From positions 1 to 32,642 of the IMG/VR virus record IMGVR_UViG_3300036652_001163: DNA of 32,642 nucleotides, one strand, 5' to 3'. Below the pieces are notes generated by a model. It was not told where the DNA came from. It worked only from the letters and a program-made list of their open reading frames with translations, and searched no databases. How positions within the stretch are numbered: the first letter of the stretch is position 1; every line of letters begins with the position of its first letter. This document shows positions 17,017 through 24,065 of the stretch, one piece after another. Position numbers and translations under genes: made by a program. This stretch comes from a virus.

Positions 17017-18228
17017 ATGGACGACCGCGTCATCTCCAAGGTGCTCGAGGCCGACCCGCTGTTCGGTGACTTCCTCGACCGCCTCGACGGGGTGGCGAAG
17101 ATGGACGACACCTCCGAGGTGCACGTCAACGGCCAGGACCAGAAGAAGAAGAAGGCGCTGGCGGGCGGGCTGCTGCTCGGCACCGCCGCCGAAGGCACCG
17201 CCACCGCGCGCTCGCTGTCGAACCTGCGCGCCAAGGGCAACGTGGTGCGTACCGCCGAGAACGCCGGGAAACTGACCCGCCTCGCGCACTCCCCTGCCGG
17301 TCGCGTCGGCGAGGCCACGCTGCAGACCACCAACCTCCTCGTCGGGCTCACCGCCGCCCACGAGCTCACCCGCGGGGACAAGCAGCCGAAGAAGCCGAAG
17401 CCGCCGGCGTCGGTAGCCAAGGGCATCCGGATCGGGCACTACCAGCCGATGGGCCTGGTGCACTCCAACGCCCGCTTCCGCCGCCTCGGGCTGCGCCCGG
17501 TGCCGACGCGGATCCGCAAGGGCGCGTTCGTGCGTACCACCGAGGACCTGGTCAACGGCGAACACGCCATCCAGGCCGCCACGATGCCCACCGGCCGGCA
17601 CCGCCCCGGTGGCGTGCCGGACCCGGCGACCCGCACCGGCCGACACCGCGCGGTCGGCGCGACCCGCAAACTGACCGGGCTGGGCAAGCTCACTGCGATC
17701 ACCGCCGCCACCTCCGTCGGTGCCGGCGGGGGCTACGCCGCCGAGGAGAGCCTCAAGCACCGCCAGTCCGGCGCGGGGCAGGCGACGGTGGCGAAGGCCG
17801 CCGACTGCGAATGGCACGCGGAGATCAGCAAGACCGACGACGACAAGCGTCTGGTGTTCGGCTGGGCCAGCCTGTCGATGGTCGACGGCGAGCCGGTGCT
17901 TGACCGCCAAGGCGACTACATCCCCATCGACGAGGCCGAGGACGCCGCGTACCGCTACATGCTCACCTCCCGCAAGGGCGGCGACATGCACCGGCGCATC
18001 ACCAAGGCCGACTCCGGGCCGGTGCACACCGCCGACGTCGTCGAGTCGATGGTGTTCACCCCGGAGAAGATCGCCGCCCTCGGCCTGGAGCCGGACGCGG
18101 TCCCGCTCGGCTGGTGGCTCGGGATGAAGGTCCACGACGAGCAGCAGTGGGACGACATCAAAAGCGGCAAGCGCACCGGCTTCTCGGTGCACGGCTCGGG
18201 AACCCGGAAGGACATGGCGCTGACATGA
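17017..18228 (+). CDS. XkdF-type prohead protease with long basic N-terminal region (403 aa)
   Basis: The ATG at 17017 is the first good start after a 26-base gap; the ribosome site is weak. Residues about 268-396 match the XkdF/peptidase S78_2-type phage protease: KRLVFGWASLSMVDGEPVLD, DRQGDYIPIDEAEDAAYRYM, then VVESMVFTPEKIAALGLE, GWWLGMKVHDEQQWDDIKSG and GFSVHGSG. This family trims scaffold and capsid proteins during head maturation. His325 or His337 and Ser344 are visible candidates for catalytic residues, not assigned with certainty. The first 260 residues are unlike the protease: very basic, with Gly/Ala-rich hydrophobic stretches (47-63 and 225-241) and many Arg/Lys/His. That N-terminal part may bind DNA or the prohead interior. 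The stop overlaps the next start. Confidence 0.75.
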   Translation: MDDRVISKVLEADPLFGDFLDRLDGVAKMDDTSEVHVNGQDQKKKKALAGGLLLGTAAEGTATARSLSNLRAKGNVVRTAENAGKLTRLAHSPAGRVGEATLQTTNLLVGLTAAHELTRGDKQPKKPKPPASVAKGIRIGHYQPMGLVHSNARFRRLGLRPVPTRIRKGAFVRTTEDLVNGEHAIQAATMPTGRHRPGGVPDPATRTGRHRAVGATRKLTGLGKLTAITAATSVGAGGGYAAEESLKHRQSGAGQATVAKAADCEWHAEISKTDDDKRLVFGWASLSMVDGEPVLDRQGDYIPIDEAEDAAYRYMLTSRKGGDMHRRITKADSGPVHTADVVESMVFTPEKIAALGLEPDAVPLGWWLGMKVHDEQQWDDIKSGKRTGFSVHGSGTRKDMALT

Positions 18229-19112
18229 TCGACGCATTCGGAGTGGAGCGCCCGGACCTGGTCAGCAAGGCCAGCGACGAGATCCTGCATGCCGGCGCCC
18301 ACGCGGTTGGGCACGGCATCGGCCCGAAGCCCGGCTTCCACCACGCCGAGTCCGGCCGCGGCGGCCGGTACCGGATCCGCACCGAGCAGGCCGGCGACAA
18401 GCGCCAACGCGGCGTGCACGTCGCCTACCGGCCCTCGCTCACCGCGCGCCGCGCCGGTCTGGTCACCGCCGTCGCCGGATCTGGGGCCGGTGCCACCGAG
18501 GTCGACCGGCGCCTGGCCAACCGTAAGGGCGCAGGCATCAGCGCAGGCGAGCCGTACCGGCACCCGCTGCGGTCCGGGTACAAGGCCAACGCCGCGCGCG
18601 CGAAGTACGCCTCGGAGAAGATGGGCCGCAAGGCCGACGCGAAGGAGGCCCGCGGCAAGCAGGCCCCGGTGCGCCGCGTCCTGCAGAACACCTCGGCCTA
18701 CAACAGCCAGGCCTTCAACCGCCTCGCCGTCGACGGGATCCGCCGCGGCAGCGCCGAGAACAGGGCCCACCCCTATGACGGGAAGAAGAAGTACACCCCG
18801 CCGCAGACGATCGGGAAGCGGGACGCCTTCGGGGTGGCCCGCGACGACATCGCCAAGGCCGGGCTCGGCTCGGTCAAGGGCGTGCTCAGCGAAGCCGAGG
18901 GGATGCTCGGCGGGTTCAAGCACGGCGTCGGCGGCGGCACCTTCGGCCAGGTCAAGGGCGGCACGTCGGCGATGCTCGGCGCGAAGGCCGGTAACGCGGT
19001 GCGCGCCGGCGGTTCCTACGCCAAGCTCAACGCCAAGCCGCTCGCGATCGGCGGCGGCGTCGCCGGGGTCGGTGTCGGCGGGGTGGCGCTCGGACGCAAG
19101 CAGGGGCAGTGA
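18225..19112 (+). CDS. Basic Gly-rich head-region protein with FGV motifs (295 aa)
   Basis: The ATG at 18225 overlaps the protease stop (ATGA). I recognise no family. The protein is strongly basic. The motif DAFGVERPDLVSKA occupies its N-terminus (residues 3-16), and a near copy, DAFGVARDDIAKA, lies at 200-212. A Gly-rich region runs from about 212 to 295 and ends in a Gly-zipper-like stretch (KPLAIGGGVAGVGVGGVALG, 271-290) followed by RKQGQ. It lies between the protease and a putative metalloprotease and shares the FGV motif and KPLAI segment with the latter. It may be an internal head protein or a protease substrate. Function is unknown; the coding call rests on codon bias, coupling and composition. 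Confidence 0.65.
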   Translation: MIDAFGVERPDLVSKASDEILHAGAHAVGHGIGPKPGFHHAESGRGGRYRIRTEQAGDKRQRGVHVAYRPSLTARRAGLVTAVAGSGAGATEVDRRLANRKGAGISAGEPYRHPLRSGYKANAARAKYASEKMGRKADAKEARGKQAPVRRVLQNTSAYNSQAFNRLAVDGIRRGSAENRAHPYDGKKKYTPPQTIGKRDAFGVARDDIAKAGLGSVKGVLSEAEGMLGGFKHGVGGGTFGQVKGGTSAMLGAKAGNAVRAGGSYAKLNAKPLAIGGGVAGVGVGGVALGRKQGQ

Positions 19113-20782
19113 CCGCGGCGGACCCGGCGTACCGGCAGCGGCGGCGCGCCTCGCGCAACGTCGAGCTGGCCGCTAGCGGGGTCGCCGGCGGCGTCGGTTC
19201 GGCCTTCGGTGCCGCGAAGCTGCGCGACGCCTACAAGGAGGAGCACCCGGAGGCGTTCGCCCGCACGGTGCGCCGCACCGCGAACCGGGCCAGCCGGGCC
19301 GGGGTCAGCGCCGGGCGCGTCTCACACCTCGAGCATCTCGCCACCGTCGGCAAGCCCGGGTTCAAGCCGCTGGCCATCGCCACCGCCGCCGCCGCGACCG
19401 CCACAGGCGCGAAGCGCTTCGGCGAGTACAACGACGTCAAGCATCGCCGCGAACTGCGCGCCGCCCGGGAGAAGAAGAACGCGGCCGTGGCCAAGAGCCT
19501 GCGCGAGCGGGCCCGGCAGGCGAAGAACCCGCCGCCGGTGCGCCGCCGCGCCGTCGACTCCAGCGCGATCCGTTCCGTCGGCTACCAGCGCCAGACCCGC
19601 CGCCTGGCGGTGGAGATGCGCTCGCGCCCCGGCCAGCCCTACACCTACCGGGTGAAGCCCGGCGAGGCCGCCGCGATGGAGGCCTCCGACAGCAAGGGCC
19701 GCTACTACAGCCAGCACATCCGTGGGCAGCGCAAGCGGGTGGAGCGGGTCGGCCCGATCGGTCGCGGGCGGCTGCTCGCCAAACCGGACACGGTGGAGAA
19801 GATGATCAGTCCGTTCGGGGTCGTGCACGCCGTCGCGAAGTCCGATGTCGGCAACGGTGAGTACAAGCCCGCCACCCAACTCAACGCCGCCGACCGGGCC
19901 GCGATCAAGGTCCGGGCCACCAGCGGGGTCCGGCGCTCGATCGAGGCGAAAGCGCCGAACAAGCCGCGCGGTATGGGCGAGCTGTACTCCCGGCACGGGT
20001 TCGGGCTCAGCGAGCGCGGCCCGCACGCGCTGATCCACGACGCGACGACCCCGTCGGCGGTGCACCCGAACATCCACTACGGCGCGAGCATCCCGGCGAA
20101 GCATCACGCCGAGCTCGACCGCAAGATCGACCCGGAGGTGGCGGGCAAGCTGCGCCACCCTGTCGTGATCCACCACGACCCGCTGCCGGACAGCGTGCAC
20201 GCCGCCGCCATCGGCGCGCACGTGACCACCGGCGGCCGCGGCCACGTGGTCCTGAACGCCCACGAGATGTCGGCCGGCGGCAAGCTGAACAAGGACCAGG
20301 CCTCGCACTACTTGGGGGTGCGCGGGCATCACGTCCTCAACCACGAGATCGCGCACGCCTCGCTCAAGCACAGCAATCCGATCAAGTGGATGCACCACGA
20401 CGAGCTGGAGATGGCGCGGCGCTCGATGGGCGAGGAGGCCCGCGCCGACGCTCGCGGCGTGCGCGGCAAGGGTGTGTACCAGCGCACCGGCAACGCCGGC
20501 ACCCCGAAGCTGGCGCGCCAGGCCGCCAAGATGACCCCGAAGAAGTTTCGGGAGCACATGGCCAACACGACGGGCATGGACCGTGCCGCCCTGAAAGGGG
20601 TGGGCCTCGGCAAGCCCGAGGTGAAGGCCGCGGTCGAGGCGGCGCGCACCCAGGGCCGCGTCCTCACGCACTACCACGGCGTCCGCAACGCGATGCGCGC
20701 CGCCGGGGCGATCAGGAAGAACGCCCCGGGGTGCAGCCCGTTCGGGGTCTACCACGGCCCGGATCTTGGTCCGGCGGAGTGA
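19109..20782 (+). CDS. Basic head-region protein with HEIAH zinc-metalloprotease signature (557 aa)
   Basis: A GTG at 19109 overlaps the previous TGA (GTGA) after AGGGG. The first 230 residues are extremely basic, with two Ala/Gly-rich segments (about 20-37 and 87-103). SPFGVVHAVAKSD at 234-246 and SPFGVYHGPDLG near the C-terminus repeat the FGV motif of the upstream protein. Residues about 290-460 look like a compact enzyme: GHVVLNAHEMSAGG, then VLNHEIAHASLKHS with HExxH at 412-416, then GEEARADARG, where Glu442 or Glu443 could be the third zinc ligand, the gluzincin order. HExxH alone occurs by chance, but the preceding strand, following helix and E..AD motif make a zincin likely. Possible roles are head processing or attack on host protein or wall after entry. 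Confidence 0.7.
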   Translation: MTAADPAYRQRRRASRNVELAASGVAGGVGSAFGAAKLRDAYKEEHPEAFARTVRRTANRASRAGVSAGRVSHLEHLATVGKPGFKPLAIATAAAATATGAKRFGEYNDVKHRRELRAAREKKNAAVAKSLRERARQAKNPPPVRRRAVDSSAIRSVGYQRQTRRLAVEMRSRPGQPYTYRVKPGEAAAMEASDSKGRYYSQHIRGQRKRVERVGPIGRGRLLAKPDTVEKMISPFGVVHAVAKSDVGNGEYKPATQLNAADRAAIKVRATSGVRRSIEAKAPNKPRGMGELYSRHGFGLSERGPHALIHDATTPSAVHPNIHYGASIPAKHHAELDRKIDPEVAGKLRHPVVIHHDPLPDSVHAAAIGAHVTTGGRGHVVLNAHEMSAGGKLNKDQASHYLGVRGHHVLNHEIAHASLKHSNPIKWMHHDELEMARRSMGEEARADARGVRGKGVYQRTGNAGTPKLARQAAKMTPKKFREHMANTTGMDRAALKGVGLGKPEVKAAVEAARTQGRVLTHYHGVRNAMRAAGAIRKNAPGCSPFGVYHGPDLGPAE

Positions 20783-20809
20783 GTGGAAGCCGTCCATACA
20801 GTCAGAGAC

Positions 20810-21919
20810 ATGACCGGCCAGCGCCTCACCAAGAGCGCGAAGTCCTTGCACAACATGGACTACGACGAGGTCTCTCTGGTGGACGTCCCGGCCAACCAAT
20901 ACGCAGCAGTGATGATCGCCAAGGCATACGACCAGGGAGCAGACATGCCCGGAACTGAGGACGAGGTCGAGCTGTTCTTCGAGGACGGCTCCCCGGTCAA
21001 CGAGGACGAACTCGAGACCGGCGACATCGTGTACGACGCGGACGGTGAGGCCTACGGCTACACCGCCCCCGAGGACATCGAGTCGGAGATGGAGCTCGTC
21101 GGCAAGGCCGCGCCCGCGTGGGCCCGCCGGGCCGCCTCCCGGGTGGGTCGCGCCCGCCGCCCCGGCGGCGAGGCAGGCTTCCGTGGCCACCAGGTCAACC
21201 CCGGCCCGAACCGGCAGCGCCCCTCCACCGCCGAGGAGTCCGCTCGCGCGTTCGCCGGCGACAGCCGCACCGGCCGGGCCCGCCACGCCGCGAGCCGCGC
21301 CGGTGACCGCGTCTGGGGCAACGGCCGCAGCGCCGCCGGCCGCAAGGTCATCGCCGGGACCACCGCGGGCGGTGTCGCCGTCGGTGCCGGTGGCTACGAG
21401 TCCGGCAAGCACGTCGGCAAGTCGCTGTCCGAGCAGGTGTCCGAGGCGCTGTCGAAGGCCTACACCGACGCCGACCGCGACGAGGTCATCAAGAGCTTCG
21501 CGGGCCTGCTCGAGGAGCGCGACGCGGAGCTGAACGCCCTCGCCGAGATCGCCAAGTCCGAGCGTGACCTGCGCCTGGAGGGCGAGTACATCGAGGTCGC
21601 GAAGGGCCTCGGCCTGCCGGGCGACCCGGACGAGCTGGGCCCGGTGCTCAAGCGCATGTCCGAGGTGATGGACCCCGCCGACGTGCAGATCATCGCCAAG
21701 ACGCTGGAGGCCACCTCCGGGGTGCTGTACGAGGAGTTCGGCTACGACGGCTTCGGCGCCGAGGTCGGCGACCCGCACATGGCCGACGCGGAAGCCGCCG
21801 CGGAGCAGCGCATCGCGAAGTCCGGTTCGGAGTCGGTCAGCAAGGCCGCCGGGATCGAGCAGTACTACACCGAGAACCCGTCCGCCTACGACGAGTACAT
21901 GAGCGGCCGCCGCGGCTGA
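20810..21919 (+). CDS. Capsid scaffold-like protein with basic insertion (369 aa)
   Basis: The ATG at 20810 is preferred; GTG 20783 is in frame but only three bases from its GGAG. The N-terminus has DEVSLVDVPANQYAAVMIAKA, a pattern typical of phage protease/scaffold proteins. An acidic stretch (47-95) follows, then a basic Arg/Gly-rich insertion (about 99-205) with a Gly-zipper-like segment (KVIAGTTAGGVAVGAGG), then a charged coiled coil (205-265) and a C-terminal helical domain (LGLPGDPDELGPVLKRMSEV, then LYEEFGYDGFG) like those of head scaffolds. A scaffold would shape the prohead and be cut by the XkdF-type protease. An in-frame ATG at 20945 with AGGGAG five bases upstream could give a shorter 324-residue form. 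Confidence 0.7.
   Translation: MTGQRLTKSAKSLHNMDYDEVSLVDVPANQYAAVMIAKAYDQGADMPGTEDEVELFFEDGSPVNEDELETGDIVYDADGEAYGYTAPEDIESEMELVGKAAPAWARRAASRVGRARRPGGEAGFRGHQVNPGPNRQRPSTAEESARAFAGDSRTGRARHAASRAGDRVWGNGRSAAGRKVIAGTTAGGVAVGAGGYESGKHVGKSLSEQVSEALSKAYTDADRDEVIKSFAGLLEERDAELNALAEIAKSERDLRLEGEYIEVAKGLGLPGDPDELGPVLKRMSEVMDPADVQIIAKTLEATSGVLYEEFGYDGFGAEVGDPHMADAEAAAEQRIAKSGSESVSKAAGIEQYYTENPSAYDEYMSGRRG
20934..20947 (+). promoter_or_regulatory. Internal in-frame ribosome site and start within the scaffold gene
   Basis: AGGGAG at 20934-20939 is followed, after five bases, by an ATG at 20945 in the reading frame of the scaffold gene. This is a stronger initiation signal than that of either upstream start. 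Nested in-frame starts that make a separate scaffold are known in phage head genes, as with lambda C and Nu3. Here it would yield a protein starting MPGTEDEVELFFEDG. Alternatively it is the only true start and the 45 codons before it belong to a separate short peptide. Confidence 0.4.
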
Positions 21920-21964
21920 GCCGCGCGCCCACCCCACGATCACCAGGATCACTGAGGAGTTCTG

Positions 21965-22393
21965 ATGGCAGTCGAGGAAGCCCTCCGGAGCATCACGCTC
22001 GAGGCGGACGCCAGCATCGGCATCTACACGGGCGTCCCCGGCATGCCGGGTTCGCTCTCCCCCAACTCGGGCAAGCAGTTCCGCTTCGTCAAGGTCACCG
22101 GTGCCGGTGACCAGGACGCCCGGGTGGGGCTGTGCACCGCCGCGGCGAACGAGATCCCCTCCGGCGTGCTGCAGAACAAGCCGCAGGCCGTCGGGTCCGA
22201 CGCCACGGTCGGCTTCTCCGGGCGTTCCCGGGTGGAGTCCGGCGGGGCGGTCGCGATCGGCCCCGTCAAGATCGACGCCACCGGTCGGGTCGTGACCGGC
22301 GTCGCCGGCACCGACGTGATCGTCGGCATCGCGATGAGCTCGGCCAACGCGGCCGGGCAGCTCGTCTCCGTCCAACTCAAGCTCGGCCTCTGA
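21965..22393 (+). CDS. Capsid decoration protein, DUF2190-like (142 aa)
   Basis: The ATG at 21965 follows a clear GAGGAG site. The protein is small, Gly/Ala/Val-rich and beta-prone, with KQFRFVKVTGAGDQDARVGL, a GVLQNKPQAVGSDATVGFSG segment, IDATGRVVTG and a GIAMSSANAAGQLVSVQL end. This order matches DUF2190-type head decoration or stabilisation proteins, which sit on the outside of the shell and are normally encoded just before the major capsid gene, as here. Such proteins bind after expansion and strengthen the capsid. No cysteine-rich or enzymatic motif is present beyond one Cys. A separate well-formed ribosome site is consistent with high expression. Confidence 0.75.
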   Translation: MAVEEALRSITLEADASIGIYTGVPGMPGSLSPNSGKQFRFVKVTGAGDQDARVGLCTAAANEIPSGVLQNKPQAVGSDATVGFSGRSRVESGGAVAIGPVKIDATGRVVTGVAGTDVIVGIAMSSANAAGQLVSVQLKLGL

Positions 22394-22434
22394 GCCAGCA
22401 CCCCCACGTCAGTCGGATAGGAAGGTAGGGGCTC

Positions 22435-23442
22435 ATGCCGCTCCCCGGAGTCAGTGATCTGCACGTCAATGCGCCCCTGACCAACGTCTCGGTCGCGTAC
22501 ATCCAGAACCCGAACCGGTTCATCGCGAACAAGGTGTTCCCGAAGGTTCCGGTCGAGAAGCGCAGCGACATCTACTGGCGCTACTCGAAGTCGGACTGGC
22601 GCCGGACCGAGGCCGCGAAGCGCGCCCCCGGCACCGAGTCCAAGGGCGTCGGCTGGAACAACGACACCGACCAGTACTACTGCGACGTGTACGCGGTCCA
22701 CAAGGACATCGAGGACCAGGTCCGCGCGAACGCGGACAGCAACTTCAAGCTGGACTCGGACGCGACGAAGTTCGTGACCAACCAGCTCCTGCTGCGCCGC
22801 GACATGGACTGGGTCGACACCTACTTCAAGACCGGCGTCTGGGCGACGGAGTACGACGGTGTCGCCGGAACCCCCACCGCCGGCCAGTTCCAGCAGTGGG
22901 ACCAGAGCGCGTCCGACCCGCTGGTCAACGTCACCGACTGGCAGATCGACTTCGACCTGCTGACCGGCTTCGAGGTCAACTTCATGGTGCTCGGCGCCAA
23001 CGTCTGGAAGCGCCTCAAGAACCACCCGGCGATCCTGGACCGGATCAAGTTCACGCAGAAGGGTGTCGTGACCAAGGACCTGGTCGCGAGCTTCTTCGAC
23101 ATCCCGGCCAACCGACTGTTCGTCGCGAGCGCATCGTCCTCGGTTGGCCCGCAGATCAACGACATGGCGGCGCAGGACGCGGCGGCCACGATGGAGTACA
23201 TCGTGCCGGCCAACTCGGCCCTGCTCGGCTACGCGCCCAGCGCGCCTTCGCTCAACGAGCCCTCCGCCGGGTATGTAATGACCTGGAAGGGCTACATCGG
23301 CAACAACAGCGAGGGCGTCGCGATCTCCAACTTCCGGATGCAGCACCTCAAGAGCGACCGGATCGAGGGGGAAATGGCCTACGACATGAAGGTCGTCAGC
23401 CAGGACTGCGGCATCTTCCTGAACAACGTGGTGGCGGGCTGA
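22435..23442 (+). CDS. Major capsid protein (335 aa)
   Basis: The ATG at 22435 is preceded by GGAAGG and AGGGG sites. The sequence fits the HK97-fold major head proteins of siphophages that lack a long N-terminal delta domain: SVAYIQNPNRFIANKVFPKV near the N-terminus, SDIYWRYSKSDWRR, a YAVHKDIEDQVRANAD helix, LLLRRDMDWVDTYFKTGVW, and FMVLGANVWKRLKNHPAILD in the P-domain region; the C-terminal part contains SNFRMQHLKSDRIEGEMAYD. It would form the icosahedral shell around the scaffold. Length is usual for this type. Codon use is strongly biased to C-ending codons, consistent with high expression. A strong hairpin follows the stop. Confidence 0.88.
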   Translation: MPLPGVSDLHVNAPLTNVSVAYIQNPNRFIANKVFPKVPVEKRSDIYWRYSKSDWRRTEAAKRAPGTESKGVGWNNDTDQYYCDVYAVHKDIEDQVRANADSNFKLDSDATKFVTNQLLLRRDMDWVDTYFKTGVWATEYDGVAGTPTAGQFQQWDQSASDPLVNVTDWQIDFDLLTGFEVNFMVLGANVWKRLKNHPAILDRIKFTQKGVVTKDLVASFFDIPANRLFVASASSSVGPQINDMAAQDAAATMEYIVPANSALLGYAPSAPSLNEPSAGYVMTWKGYIGNNSEGVAISNFRMQHLKSDRIEGEMAYDMKVVSQDCGIFLNNVVAG

Positions 23443-23465
23443 CCCCCGCGCTCCACCCAGCCGTC

Positions 23466-23499
23466 CGGGCCGCCGCTCCCTTCGAGGGGCGGCGGCCCG
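23466..23499 (+). terminator. Strong hairpin after the major capsid gene
   Basis: A 14-bp stem (one G-T pair) runs from 23466 to 23499 with a small CTTCGA loop, just after the capsid stop at 23442. No T-run follows; the next gene's AAGGGG ribosome site begins soon after. This could be a partial terminator lowering transcription into connector genes, or a 3' stabiliser of the abundant capsid mRNA or a processing site. The stem is clear; the function is inferred from position. Confidence 0.6.
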
Positions 23500-23518
23500 T
23501 CGCAATGAAGGGGACAGC

Positions 23519-24061
23519 ATGACCGAGAGCACCACCGCGCCGGAGATCCGGACGTACGCGGCGCGCCGGCGCCTCAAGGTCGGCGACGGCTACCGCGAGC
23601 CGAACCAGCCGTACCCGGAGGGTCACCTGGTGTACCGGATCGACTCGCTGGTGCACGTCGGCATGGTCGGCGAGCTGCACACCACCGAGGAGCAGTTCCG
23701 GGCCAACCTGGACGAGTTCGTGCCGCCCGAGCAGCACGAGGCGATCCTGGCCCGCGTCGGACTGATCCCCGGCGTCATCAACGTCGGCCCGCACGGCACC
23801 CTCGCCCCCGCCGACCCGGAGGTGGAGGTCCCGATCGTCCCCGCCGACAAGCCGGCCGACGAACGGATCGACGGCCCGGTGCGGCGCCCGACGAAGAAGC
23901 TGCCGACCAAGCGGGTGCCGCGCAAGAGCAGCAAGCCCACCCCCGTCGACGGGGAAGCGCCCGCCGAGGTGCAGACGCAGCGGACCAACACCGGCCGCTC
24001 GCCGCTGGTGGTGCCGATGCGCGCCCTCGAGGACGAGACGTCGCTGCTCGACGAGGTGTAG
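23519..24061 (+). CDS. Head-tail junction region protein of unknown function (180 aa)
   Basis: The ATG at 23519 follows AAGGGG. The first 95 residues look folded: IRTYAARRRLKVGDGYREPN, HLVYRIDSLVHVGMVGEL, then EEQFRANLDEFVPPEQHEAI. The rest is a low-complexity Pro/Lys/Arg/Glu tail with repeated KKLPTKRVPRK-type basic patches, probably disordered. I do not recognise a family. Small proteins with such tails often lie between the capsid and connector genes in actinophages and are thought to be minor head or neck components. Its position immediately before a head-tail adaptor supports that, but nothing in the sequence assigns a function. Confidence 0.6.
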   Translation: MTESTTAPEIRTYAARRRLKVGDGYREPNQPYPEGHLVYRIDSLVHVGMVGELHTTEEQFRANLDEFVPPEQHEAILARVGLIPGVINVGPHGTLAPADPEVEVPIVPADKPADERIDGPVRRPTKKLPTKRVPRKSSKPTPVDGEAPAEVQTQRTNTGRSPLVVPMRALEDETSLLDEV

Positions 24062-24065
24062 GGCC

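Noticed and set aside
20766-20809. Promoter before the scaffold gene (TTGGTC and TACAGT)
   Set aside because: The spacer between the two boxes is 25 bases, too long for a normal sigma-70-type promoter.
4802-21955. GATCAC motif appearing at 4802, 4826, 21938 and 21947 as a shared operator
   Set aside because: GATCACC-type strings are also frequent inside genes as Ile-Thr codons, so recurrence is not significant; only the longer GATCACGT pair is kept as weak evidence.
19322-22375. A 1017-codon minus-strand frame across the scaffold and decoration genes
   Set aside because: Same antisense GC artefact; it ignores real gene borders and has low-complexity composition.
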